Assembly: GCF_016100975.1 (NCBI RefSeq)
Contig: NZ_JACFRN010000004.1
Coordinates: forward strand, 1 to 64,000
Length of the DNA stretch: 64,000 bases
Reading direction: 5' to 3'
Origin: Lactobacillus sp. W8174
GTDB lineage: Bacteria; Bacillota; Bacilli; Lactobacillales; Lactobacillaceae
Shown here: positions 1 to 8,196 of the stretch, piece after piece
Position numbering within the stretch: position 1 is the first letter of the stretch
How the letters are laid out: every line of letters begins with the position of its first letter
The notes under the pieces: generated by a model
Database searches by the model: none
What the model saw: only the letters and a program-made list of their open reading frames with translations
Told to the model about the DNA's origin: nothing
Program-made: the position numbers and the translations under genes

Positions 1-707
1 ACAAGCTGAGCTATATCCTAGTCAACGGCGAGAAGGTGACCGGCACTGATACGGCCAGCCTGGATTATAACAGCAAGGATCAGACAGTTGTCTTCGTTTA
101 TAAAAAAGACAAAAAACCTGAACCAGATAACCTCAAAGATACTGTTACTCCAAACTATCGCCAAAAAGCTGCACCAGTTACTGTAAAATATCAAGACGAA
201 TTCGGTAATACTTTAGCTGAAAACATAGTTTTAAATGGTTACGTTGGCGATGGCTACACAACTGGTTCCGAGCCTATTGCGGGCTATACTTTAGAAACTA
301 GACCAGATAATGCCACAGGCTTCTTTAGTGCTTATCCACAAAGCGTAATTTACGTATATGCCAAAGACAATCAGGATAGTCCCCAAACTAATGATGGTGA
401 TACGGGTAAGGATAAAACTAATAAAACTGATAAAACCGGAAAGTCCAATAAGGTAACAGAAACCGGAAACCATAAGCGTAATAATAGTGGTAAAAATAAT
501 GATAGTTCCGGTAATTTAATTAATACTGACAGCCATAATAGTCAAACTCCTACCAAGGTAGCAAACAATAATAATGCAAAAAAGGATGAAAAGATACCAC
601 AAACTGGATCTGATGAACATTCACAATTGGCTGCTTTGTTACTTGGTTTTATGGCAACTATTAGCAGTACAGTAGGTGCTTGGTTTAATCGGAAAAAGAA
701 AGAATAA
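1..707 (+). CDS. LPxTG-anchored MucBP-domain surface protein (5' partial)
   Basis: C-terminal part of a cell-wall-anchored adhesin-like protein. The frame is open from base 3, so the gene starts before the window; the GTG at 36 lies mid-domain and is not a credible start. A domain ending in VVFVYKKD (repeat of the MucBP/Mub kind) is followed by a clear MucBP domain (YQDEFGNTLAE ... VIYVYAKD, bases about 175-365), then a hydrophilic Asn/Lys/Thr-rich spacer. The C-terminus has a sorting signal: IPQTG (an LPxTG variant), a hydrophobic stretch and an RKKKE tail. Sortase would attach it to peptidoglycan. It is the first of four surface-protein genes in tandem. MucBP domains are associated with mucin binding; the actual ligand cannot be read from sequence. 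Confidence 0.9.
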   Translation, partial: KLSYILVNGEKVTGTDTASLDYNSKDQTVVFVYKKDKKPEPDNLKDTVTPNYRQKAAPVTVKYQDEFGNTLAENIVLNGYVGDGYTTGSEPIAGYTLETRPDNATGFFSAYPQSVIYVYAKDNQDSPQTNDGDTGKDKTNKTDKTGKSNKVTETGNHKRNNSGKNNDSSGNLINTDSHNSQTPTKVANNNNAKKDEKIPQTGSDEHSQLAALLLGFMATISSTVGAWFNRKKKE

Positions 708-728
708 CTAAAATCAATACTAATTGCA

Positions 729-771
729 AAAATGCTTCGTGAAGTATATATCGCTTTTCGAAGTATTTTTT
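729..771 (+). terminator. Rho-independent terminator after the first surface protein
   Basis: Inverted repeat AAAATGCTTCG (729-739) / CGAAGTATTTT (759-769), with one G-U pair, running into a T tract. It lies 22 bases after the stop codon at 707. Confidence 0.75.
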
Positions 772-811
772 ATGTAAACATTGACTTATTTATATATTAA
801 AAAATGTTTAT

Positions 812-840
812 TTGACCTGTAATTTCTATCCTAATATACT
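812..840 (+). promoter_or_regulatory. Sigma-A promoter for the second surface protein gene
   Basis: TTGACC (812-817), a 17-base spacer and TATACT (835-840). It precedes the AGGA ribosome-binding site (872-875) of the gene starting at 882. Confidence 0.6.
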
Positions 841-881
841 ATTTATGAATACTTTTTTATATTAGTAGTATAGGAAAAATT

Positions 882-2669
882 ATGAATAAACAAAAAACAT
901 TATATAGCAGTATGGCAGTCGTAACATTGGGACTGTTTGGTATCAATTCGCAAGTCGTTCAAGCGGATAAATTACCGGAAAACCAGGTAACTAACAGCTC
1001 TTTGACTAAGAAAGTTGTTAATCCTAAATATAATTCCACTTTAGTTTCTGCCAAACTAAACAATGACTCAGTTTCTGCCGATTATCTGAGTAATAAATCT
1101 AATTCTGAAATTGACAATTCCGCGATTAAAAGTGAATGGAATAACTTGGAAGTTAGTTACAATAACCATGTTTTAACAATTCACAGTGGTACTGTTACAA
1201 ATCCCAAAAGAATAGCTGGTAACATTAAAGGTGTTGATACAAGCCACATTACGAAAATCAAACTAGATGGTAAATTAACAATTAATGGTTCGGCACTTGA
1301 GCTATTTAGTGAGCTTAATAATTTAGTATCAATTGAAAATCTCAACCAGCTTGACACGACTAATGTAACTGACATGTCATATATGTTCGCTGGTTGCCTT
1401 AAATTACAAAACATCAATGTAGCTAGATTCAACACTACAAATGTGACCACCATGCGAGCAATGTTTGCTACTTGTGATAATTTAACCAACTTGGATTTAT
1501 CAAATTTTGACAGTAGCAAGGTAGTAGATATGTCATATATGTTTGCTTCTAGCAGGAAACTAGCAAACATAACTTTCTCCAGCAGGTTCAATACGAGTGT
1601 TGTCACCAATATGTCCAACATGTTTTATGACTGCCAAAGCCTTGATGGTCTTGATTTAGCCAATTTCAAGACAACAAGAGTTGCCAATATGCAAGCAATG
1701 TTTGCGTATTGCTCAAAACTAACTAATTTGAATTTATCTAGTTTTGATACGAGCAGAGTTTATAATATGCAAAAAATGTTTACAGGTGACAAAAATCTTA
1801 AAATCCTTGATATTAGCAAATTTACTATATCTAATGGTGTTAATACAGGTGATATGTTAGCTGATTTAGCCAATCTTAATACTTTAAAACTCGGCTCTAA
1901 TACAGTTATTAAAAATACAGGATTAAATACACCAGTCACATGGTCATATAATGGCGAAAAGTTCTCATCAGCTGAGCTAATTGCACAATACGATGGTTCA
2001 AAACCTGGTACTTATACTGCTGTTTCAACCACAAATCCCGGTCCTAAACCTGTTGATCCGACACCTGTTATGCCCGATCCTAAACCAAAGCCAACTCCGG
2101 TTAAACCCAACTTGTCCTCTTCATCTTTGCCTTCTAAAGTTACTTCATCTATCGTTGTTCATTATCAAGACGAAAATGGCAACGAAATTGCTCCAAACAA
2201 AATTATCACTGGATATGTAGGTGACGGATATGTCACTTCTGCTGCAACTGCTGCTGGCTACCTTTTGAAGATTAGACCAAACAATGCTGTTGGTTTCTTC
2301 ACCAAAAATCCACAAGATGTTGTTTACATTTATGCCAAGGCATCAGAAAATGAAATTAATCAAGCAGATACCCCACCTAATACAACACCTACTGATAAAA
2401 ACAGGCAAAATTATACTCCTGAATCTAACCTGAATCCTGAAGTAACAGATGATAATTCCTCTGCTAAAATTACACCATCATTAAAATCAACCAACCTTCC
2501 TAATAATGAAAATGGCGTTAAAACTGTAGCTGCTACTCATAAGCAAAATATTAAAGCTTTACCGCAGACTGGTTTAGATGAAAAAAGTCGACTAGTTGCC
2601 TTATTTTTCGGTAACTTAGCCATATTCATCAGTTCAATTGGAACTTGGTTTAATCGCAAAAAAGATTAA
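882..2669 (+). CDS. BspA-like leucine-rich repeat, MucBP, LPxTG surface protein
   Basis: Secreted, sortase-anchored surface protein of 595 aa. A signal peptide (about residues 1-29, ending VVQA) is followed by a BspA-like/DUF285 leucine-rich region at about 85-330, with units of the form MSYMFAGC-x-L-x-x-L-x-LSNFDTSxV. After a Pro-rich linker (about 383-410) comes one MucBP domain (about 420-490), a hydrophilic spacer, and LPQTG near residue 560 with membrane segment and NRKKD tail. AGGA lies six bases before the ATG. It is paralogous to the genes on both sides. DUF285 repeats occur in surface proteins of host-associated bacteria and MucBP in mucus adhesins; adhesion is inferred, ligand unknown. 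Confidence 0.92.
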   Translation: MNKQKTLYSSMAVVTLGLFGINSQVVQADKLPENQVTNSSLTKKVVNPKYNSTLVSAKLNNDSVSADYLSNKSNSEIDNSAIKSEWNNLEVSYNNHVLTIHSGTVTNPKRIAGNIKGVDTSHITKIKLDGKLTINGSALELFSELNNLVSIENLNQLDTTNVTDMSYMFAGCLKLQNINVARFNTTNVTTMRAMFATCDNLTNLDLSNFDSSKVVDMSYMFASSRKLANITFSSRFNTSVVTNMSNMFYDCQSLDGLDLANFKTTRVANMQAMFAYCSKLTNLNLSSFDTSRVYNMQKMFTGDKNLKILDISKFTISNGVNTGDMLADLANLNTLKLGSNTVIKNTGLNTPVTWSYNGEKFSSAELIAQYDGSKPGTYTAVSTTNPGPKPVDPTPVMPDPKPKPTPVKPNLSSSSLPSKVTSSIVVHYQDENGNEIAPNKIITGYVGDGYVTSAATAAGYLLKIRPNNAVGFFTKNPQDVVYIYAKASENEINQADTPPNTTPTDKNRQNYTPESNLNPEVTDDNSSAKITPSLKSTNLPNNENGVKTVAATHKQNIKALPQTGLDEKSRLVALFFGNLAIFISSIGTWFNRKKD

Positions 2670-2790
2670 TTTAGACTTAATTACATCTAATATTTACTGT
2701 GAATAAGCTTATTTTATGAATGATGGGCAAATTTTATTTACTTGTAGTATGCAAAAATATTAAATCTATATGAAAATACCTATCACAGTA

Positions 2791-2819
2791 TTGAATTTAA
2801 CAAGATATATGGATATACT
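2791..2819 (+). promoter_or_regulatory. Sigma-A promoter for the SLAP-domain surface protein
   Basis: TTGAAT (2791-2796), a 17-base spacer and TATACT (2814-2819), upstream of the GGAGGA ribosome-binding site at 2855-2860. It supports translation starting at 2866 rather than at the in-frame ATG at 2770, which lies upstream of this promoter. Confidence 0.55.
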
Positions 2820-2865
2820 TAATAATGGTATAATGAGATTTAGATGGTATAAATGGAGGAGAAAC

Positions 2866-4656
2866 ATGAGTAAACATAACAATTTTTATCATAAAGGTAA
2901 AAAGGTACTATTCACTAGTATGGCAGTTGCTGCGTTAAGCGTAATTGCAGTTAGTCCTGTTGCAGCTAAGGCTGCCGAAGCACAGAAAGAGCAACCTGTT
3001 AAGCCAGCTGAAACTAAGTCAACAACAAATAATGATAAAGACCAAAAAACCGATATAGAGGATCATACTGCCGAAGACGATTCACACAGTCTATGGGCTT
3101 CAGCATGGGTCAAAGGATCTTACAGTTATGACGAAAAGACTAAGACTTTTACCATTAAGATTCCAGAACCTGGTATATTTAACAATGAATACACAGTTAT
3201 TAGCGGTCAAGAACAACCACCTATCAATCCTGCCCAAATAGCTTGGAATATTGATGATGTTAACACAGATGAAATTGAAACCATTAAAATTGACGGTCCC
3301 TTTAATTTCAAAGGTGATGCCAGTTCATTATTTGCTAATTTACCAAACTTGAAGAAAATTGAGGGATTAAAGAACCTCGATACAAAAGAAGTCACTAACA
3401 TGAAACAAATGTTTGCTAATGATCCTAAATTAACTTCATTAGACCTGTCAAACCTTGACACTTCTCGAGTAACCGACATGATGGGTATGTTTACCAATGA
3501 TTCTAGTTTAACCTCATTAGACGTATCAAGTTTTGACACTTCAAACGTGATTGATATGTCATACATGTTTGCTCAGGTTGATACATCTAATGATGACGAT
3601 AAACCAAGTAAAGACGCTGCTCCGAAATTGACTGAAATTAAAGGCTTGGAAAAGTTTGATACTGCCAAGGTAAAACGAATGGGCAATATGTTCACTAACC
3701 AGAGCGCTTTAACATCTTTGGACATCAGTAGTTTCAAAACTCCAGAGAAACCAGTACCAGTAAAAGATGAAAACGGAAAGACAGCTTATAGTGAACCCGC
3801 TGAAACTGATATGCTAAAGGGACTGGACAGCTTAACCTCTCTAAAACTTGGTAAAGACAATATTATTAAAAGTTCTGGTCTTAACACAAAGGGTACATGG
3901 AACCTGAACGGTAAGAACTTAACTTCCGAAGAACTTATGCGGAAATTTGACGGTTCTAAGGATGCAGGTACCTTAACTTTAACTCCTGCAAGCACTCCTT
4001 CAACCCCAAGTACTCCAAATACACCAAGCACACCTTCAACCCCAAGTACTCCAACTACACCAAGCACCCCTTCAACTCCAAGTACTCCAAATACACCAAG
4101 CACACCGACTACTCCAAGTACTCCAAATACACCAAGCACACCGACTACTCCAAGTAATACTACTAACACAGGTAACACCAACACAAATACTACGACTGAT
4201 AAGCAAGACGCTAATAAGACGGATACTAACAAGCCAGACACTACCAAGCCTGCTGCTGACAACAAGAAGCCAGCTAAGAAGGCCAAGAAAGGCGTTAAGA
4301 GAGTTGTTACCCACAACGCTTATATCTTTAACCAAAAAGGCAAGCGTGTAAAAGGTGAATACTTCGTTGGTAAAACTGTTACTACTTATGGTACTAAGAC
4401 CATTAACGGCAAGAAGTTCTACGCTTTAGGCAAGAACCGTTTCGTTAAAGCTAATAATGTTACTGGCATCAACCGTAAATTAAAGCACAATGCCTTTATT
4501 TACACTAAGAAAGCCAATAATAAAGTTAAACGTTATGGTCACAAAGTCCTTAAGAAGAATAAGACAGTTAGAACTTACGGTGGTGCTGTTAAGATGCACA
4601 ATAAGTTATACTACATCGTAGGCAAGAACCAATTTGTTAAGAAAGCAAACTTTTAA
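2866..4656 (+). CDS. BspA-like leucine-rich repeat protein with C-terminal SLAP domains
   Basis: Secreted surface protein of 596 aa. Start chosen at 2866 (MSKHNN) because GGAGGA is correctly spaced before it; an in-frame extension to 2770 has no ribosome-binding site. A signal peptide (cleavage near AAKAA-EA) precedes DUF285 repeats of the same kind as its neighbours (MKQMFAND, MMGMFTND, MSYMFAQV). A Ser/Thr-Pro repeat stalk follows, then a Lys-rich C-terminus with two SLAP repeats (HNAYIFNQKGKR ... ALGKNRFVKA and HNAFIYTKK ... YYIVGKNQFVKK). There is no LPxTG motif. SLAP domains bind cell-wall polymers non-covalently in Lactobacillus, so this paralogue uses a different attachment mode from its three neighbours. 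Confidence 0.92.
   Translation: MSKHNNFYHKGKKVLFTSMAVAALSVIAVSPVAAKAAEAQKEQPVKPAETKSTTNNDKDQKTDIEDHTAEDDSHSLWASAWVKGSYSYDEKTKTFTIKIPEPGIFNNEYTVISGQEQPPINPAQIAWNIDDVNTDEIETIKIDGPFNFKGDASSLFANLPNLKKIEGLKNLDTKEVTNMKQMFANDPKLTSLDLSNLDTSRVTDMMGMFTNDSSLTSLDVSSFDTSNVIDMSYMFAQVDTSNDDDKPSKDAAPKLTEIKGLEKFDTAKVKRMGNMFTNQSALTSLDISSFKTPEKPVPVKDENGKTAYSEPAETDMLKGLDSLTSLKLGKDNIIKSSGLNTKGTWNLNGKNLTSEELMRKFDGSKDAGTLTLTPASTPSTPSTPNTPSTPSTPSTPTTPSTPSTPSTPNTPSTPTTPSTPNTPSTPTTPSNTTNTGNTNTNTTTDKQDANKTDTNKPDTTKPAADNKKPAKKAKKGVKRVVTHNAYIFNQKGKRVKGEYFVGKTVTTYGTKTINGKKFYALGKNRFVKANNVTGINRKLKHNAFIYTKKANNKVKRYGHKVLKKNKTVRTYGGAVKMHNKLYYIVGKNQFVKKANF
3991..4155 (+). repeat. Ser/Thr-Pro coding tandem repeat
   Basis: About 18 degenerate 9-base units encoding S/N/T-T-P triplets (STPSTPNTPSTP and so on). 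They form an extended stalk between the leucine-rich and SLAP domains. Near-identical units make copy-number change by slippage likely. Confidence 0.85.
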
Positions 4657-4681
4657 AGATTAAGAGATTTACTTTATCAAT

Positions 4682-4727
4682 AAAAAGAACTCAACTAACA
4701 GTTAAAAATGCTAATTGAGTTCTTTTT
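4682..4727. terminator. Terminator after the SLAP-domain protein; rest of 4657-4982
   Basis: Perfect 13-base inverted repeat AAAAAGAACTCAA (4682-4694) / TTGAGTTCTTTTT (4715-4727), 25 bases after the stop. The rest of the 326-base gap is A+T-rich and holds a TATAAT at 4905-4910 that may be the -10 of the next gene; I see no gene in it. Confidence 0.85.
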
Positions 4728-4982
4728 CTATGCTCAAAATTTAATAAATTACTTCAACATTTTGTGCTTAAATTACTAATTAGTGTTATATCTCCAGCAA
4801 ATAATTAAATTTATAAATCAAAAACAGTTTTTAGGTGAGCTAATTATTTATTCTTGCCAAACAAGGTGAAATGTATAAATAGTGTTATTAAGTTTAATGA
4901 ATTGTATAATAAGGGAAATAAGGTATAAGAAAAATATTAATCATGTATATGTTTATTTTATAATCAAGGAATGAATAGCAAA

Positions 4983-6929
4983 ATGAGCCAGAAAAAGAAA
5001 CCTATGCGAACAAAAACAGCAACAATGTTTTTTAGTGTTGCTACAGCAATTTTAAGTTCACTAACTGTTAACTCTATAACAGTTAAAGCAGATCCATCTC
5101 TGCCGTCTCCTGCACAAATTAAGAATAAACAAATTAATAATACCAATTATGCTAATTCTAAGTTCATTAGCAAAGAGCAACCAAACCCTCAAAAGCAACC
5201 TCAGCCAAAAATTGCAGAGTCGACTACTCCAAGTGCTGCTACTTTTAAATGGGGCAACCTTGATGTCAGCTATAGTAACCATGTCATTACCGTCCCCAGT
5301 GGCAGTGTAGGCCAACCGGATTCTTTAGCTCACATTAACGGCATTAATAGTGACGATGTGCAAGAAGTTAAATTTACCGGCCAACTAAAGATTGGCTCAG
5401 CTTCTGAAATGTTTAAAGACTTAACTAATTTAACTAAAATCACTGGTTTGGAAAATCTGGATACATCTGCTACCAGTAATATGCGGTACATGTTTGCGAA
5501 TTGCCAAAATTTAACCAGCATAGATGGGATTGATAATTTGCAGACCCCCAAAGTTACTAACATGTCTTTTATGTTTGCGGGCTGCAGTAAATTAGCTAGT
5601 CTAGACTTATCAAGTTTTAATACTGCTAATACTATCCACGCAGAGAGCATGTTTCAAGATTGTGAAAACTTACAGAACATTAAATTTTCACCTGATTTCA
5701 CAATAGCTAAGGTGGACAACATAAATCGCATGTTCAGTGGGTGTTCAAGCTTAACTGCTTTAGATCTCAGTAAGTTTAATACACATCAAGTTAAATCGAT
5801 GATTTGGACTTTTAAGGATTGCTCCAGCTTAACCAAGTTGGATTTATCATCCTTTGACACTTCTAACGTAATTGATATGAATGGAATGTTTAATAATTGT
5901 AGTAACTTAAAAGAACTTGATCTCAGGAGTTTTGTCATAGATCCTAATATTGATAAGGGTTATATGTTAGATGGACTCGCTAAATTAAATACCCTTAAAT
6001 TAGGTAAAAGTACATATATTAATGATACACATCTTAACACTCCTGGAACTTGGGTCAATATCGGCGATAGAAGCGAAGACGAACCACAAGCAAACAATAA
6101 ATATCTGTCTGAAGACTTAATTGCCCATGCACACGACATTCTCGGCGACACTTATATTCGACCAGGTAGTCCTATTACTGTTTCTTACTTGGATGCTAGT
6201 AAAAGATTAATTGCACCCGATATTAGTTTGAAGGGCAAAATTGGCGCTGATTATAAAGTGACTGCGAAGACAATTCCGGGATATATCGTAAAGGAAGTTC
6301 CAAATAATGCCACTGGGGTTTTCACTGATCAACAGCAGAACGTCGAATTTATTTATTCTGTTGACCCAGAATCTATTTCTACCAACACTCCAATTAAAGC
6401 TGTAGATGTTACCGTCTATTATCAAGATGAAAACGGCAATCAAATTGCGCCTGAAACAATATTACAGGGCAATGTGGGTGACGGCTACACTACTGGTGCT
6501 AAGGCGATACCGGGTTATACCTTAAAAGTCAGGCCTGAGAATGCCACCGGTTTTTTCGGCACTGACCCGCAAAGCGTAACTTATATTTATGCTCAAAATA
6601 ATGTCATCCCTGAAAAAAATGATCAAACCGATCCAACAAATTCATCCAGTAATAGCCCTAGCCAAAATAGTGCTTCACAAACTAATAAATCCCAAAATAA
6701 GCACAGGCCCCACACTAATGGTGTTACTGAGAACTATACTATTTTCAAATCCTCTGACAGTGATTCTGACTCCACAAATCCAATACTTATCACCAACAAT
6801 GACCAAGAAGAAGAGTTGCCACAAACTGGCACTAATGAACGTTCACAAATAATCGTGCTGCTGTTAGGCTTTTTGTCGGTGATTTGCAGCCTGCTTGCCA
6901 GTTGCTTTAGTAAAAAGAAAAAAGGATGA
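4983..6929 (+). CDS. BspA-like leucine-rich repeat protein with two MucBP domains, LPxTG anchored
   Basis: Third DUF285-type surface protein, about 648 aa. I prefer the ATG at 4983 (MSQKKK): the only Shine-Dalgarno-like AGGA (4967-4970) directly abuts the alternative ATG at 4971 but is 12 bases from 4983. A signal peptide ends near VKA-DPS. Leucine-rich repeats occupy about 75-330 (MRYMFANC, MSFMFAGC, MNGMFNNC). Two MucBP-type domains follow, one divergent (ITVSYLDASKRLIAPD ...) and one canonical (VTVYYQDENGNQIAPE ...). A Ser/Asn-rich spacer leads to LPQTG, a hydrophobic segment and a KKKKG tail. Sortase substrate, probable adhesin; its role is inferred from domains only. Confidence 0.91.
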   Translation: MSQKKKPMRTKTATMFFSVATAILSSLTVNSITVKADPSLPSPAQIKNKQINNTNYANSKFISKEQPNPQKQPQPKIAESTTPSAATFKWGNLDVSYSNHVITVPSGSVGQPDSLAHINGINSDDVQEVKFTGQLKIGSASEMFKDLTNLTKITGLENLDTSATSNMRYMFANCQNLTSIDGIDNLQTPKVTNMSFMFAGCSKLASLDLSSFNTANTIHAESMFQDCENLQNIKFSPDFTIAKVDNINRMFSGCSSLTALDLSKFNTHQVKSMIWTFKDCSSLTKLDLSSFDTSNVIDMNGMFNNCSNLKELDLRSFVIDPNIDKGYMLDGLAKLNTLKLGKSTYINDTHLNTPGTWVNIGDRSEDEPQANNKYLSEDLIAHAHDILGDTYIRPGSPITVSYLDASKRLIAPDISLKGKIGADYKVTAKTIPGYIVKEVPNNATGVFTDQQQNVEFIYSVDPESISTNTPIKAVDVTVYYQDENGNQIAPETILQGNVGDGYTTGAKAIPGYTLKVRPENATGFFGTDPQSVTYIYAQNNVIPEKNDQTDPTNSSSNSPSQNSASQTNKSQNKHRPHTNGVTENYTIFKSSDSDSDSTNPILITNNDQEEELPQTGTNERSQIIVLLLGFLSVICSLLASCFSKKKKG

Positions 6930-6939
6930 TTGCAAATTC

Positions 6940-6970
6940 AAAAAATCCGTCATAATTGACGGAATTTTTT
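6940..6970 (+). terminator. Terminator after the surface-protein cluster
   Basis: Stem TCCGTCA (6946-6952) / TGACGGA (6957-6963) flanked by A and T tracts, 10 bases after the stop at 6929. Confidence 0.75.
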
Positions 6971-7039
6971 GTCTTGCATAAAAATAAACGAACCGTTTTA
7001 ATAAGAGAAGAAAATTTTTTAAACACAAAAGGAGTAAAA

Positions 7040-8113
7040 ATGGGACTTAATAAACCGCTTTTATTTGCGCTTAGCGATACTAAGCCTGGACCAAAAAACT
7101 TAATTACAGATGTTGCGGGCATTACAGTTGGCCACAAGACAGTTGTCACTGACAGACTCAGGACTGGTGTTACTGTGATCAACCCCTGCCCAGATAATAT
7201 CTTTCGGGAAAAAATGCCGGCAGCTGCACATGTGATTAACGGCTTTGGCAAAAGCACAGGACTCATTCAAGTTAACGAGCTGGGTACAATTGAAACACCA
7301 CTGGTTTTAACCAATACTCTCAGCGTGGGTACCGCATCAATGGCTTTAGTCAAAAGAATGCTGGCTGAAAATCCTGAAATTGGTCTGTCAACTGGCAGCG
7401 TCAATCCGATCATCATGGAGTGCAATGACAGTTCGATTAACCATATTCGCGATTTAGGTGTCACCGAAGACGATGTGAATGATGCTTTTGCAGCTGCTAG
7501 TGCAGATTTCGCTGAAGGCGGAGTTGGCGGTGGCACAGGAATGCGCTGCTATGAACTTAAGGGCGGTATTGGCTCGGCTTCAAGACAAGTCGAAATTGAC
7601 GGTAAGACCTTTACAATGGGCGCATTTGTTATGTCCAATTTTGGTCTTAGCGCTGATTTGAACATTTATGGCCATGCCATTGGTAAAAAGTTTGTGGATA
7701 ACAAGGATAGTAAGGAAAAAGGCAGCATTATCACAGTAATTGCTACTGACATTCCGTTTAACTCAAGACAACTAAAACGCATTGCCAAGCGTTCCGGTGT
7801 TGGTATCACACGCAGCGGTTCATTTAGCGGTAACGGTAGTGGCGAGATTACTCTGGCTTTTTCTACTGCTAACCGTGTAAGTCATTTCCCCGACCATGAG
7901 TTGAGCACAATTCAGGCAATTACTGATGACAAAATCGACCGTTACTTTAGGATTACGGTAGATATTGTGCACGAAGCCATTCTCAGTTCTTTGGCTCATG
8001 CCCAAACAACGCCTGACCGTGACGGTAAGCCCATGTTATGTCTAAAAGATGCCCTATTGCAGCTTGGTGATGATAGAGAGGCAGTGCAATTAATTGCAGA
8101 TTTAGGACTTTAA
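7040..8113 (+). CDS. P1 family (DmpA/S58) aminopeptidase
   Basis: DmpA-like N-terminal-nucleophile hydrolase, 357 aa, without signal peptide. Members self-cleave between Gly and Ser and act as L-aminopeptidase/D-amidase or beta-peptidyl aminopeptidase. The motif GGIGS-ASR gives Ser179 as likely cleavage site and nucleophile, preceded by the Gly-rich GGVGGGTGMRC. Start chosen at 7040 because GGAG (7031-7034) precedes it; upstream frame extension overlaps the previous terminator. It stands alone, followed by the dexB-like gene with its own promoter. Family assignment is firm; the substrate (peptide, amide or D-amino-acid derivative) is not. Confidence 0.88.
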   Translation: MGLNKPLLFALSDTKPGPKNLITDVAGITVGHKTVVTDRLRTGVTVINPCPDNIFREKMPAAAHVINGFGKSTGLIQVNELGTIETPLVLTNTLSVGTASMALVKRMLAENPEIGLSTGSVNPIIMECNDSSINHIRDLGVTEDDVNDAFAAASADFAEGGVGGGTGMRCYELKGGIGSASRQVEIDGKTFTMGAFVMSNFGLSADLNIYGHAIGKKFVDNKDSKEKGSIITVIATDIPFNSRQLKRIAKRSGVGITRSGSFSGNGSGEITLAFSTANRVSHFPDHELSTIQAITDDKIDRYFRITVDIVHEAILSSLAHAQTTPDRDGKPMLCLKDALLQLGDDREAVQLIADLGL

Positions 8114-8150
8114 TCAGATACCGGTAACAATAATTTTTCCTATCTTGCAG

Positions 8151-8159
8151 TGTTATAAT
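8151..8159 (+). promoter_or_regulatory. Extended -10 element of the dexB-like gene
   Basis: TGTTATAAT (TG-N-TATAAT) at 8151-8159 with no good -35. The start site would fall near 8166, just before the cre at 8170. Confidence 0.5.
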
Positions 8160-8169
8160 TAACTGAAAA

Positions 8170-8183
8170 TGTGAGCGATTGCA
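8170..8183 (+). promoter_or_regulatory. CcpA-binding cre site before dexB
   Basis: TGTGAGCGATTGCA matches TGWAARCGNWWNCA at 13 of 14 positions. It lies between the -10 and the AAAGGAG ribosome-binding site (8184-8189), a position expected to cause glucose repression by blocking transcription. Confidence 0.7.
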
Positions 8184-8196
8184 AAGGAGAATTAAT

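Noticed and set aside
1181-1621. Minus-strand frame of 146 codons inside the leucine-rich surface protein.
   Set aside because: Repeat-driven antisense frame; the same kind appears opposite the other leucine-rich genes.
2702-2713. AATAAGCTTATT palindrome after the second surface protein as a terminator.
   Set aside because: Twelve-base self-complement without loop or T tract; too weak.
3991-4155. Regular repeats that could be taken for a CRISPR array.
   Set aside because: Units are 9 bases, in frame, and encode S/T-T-P; there are no unique spacers or cas genes.
3786-4316. Long open frame (176 codons) antisense to the SLAP-domain protein, rich in Leu/Val/Gly.
   Set aside because: It is the complement of the Ser/Thr-Pro repeat; repeat composition keeps the opposite strand open. 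No ribosome-binding site or recognisable domain.
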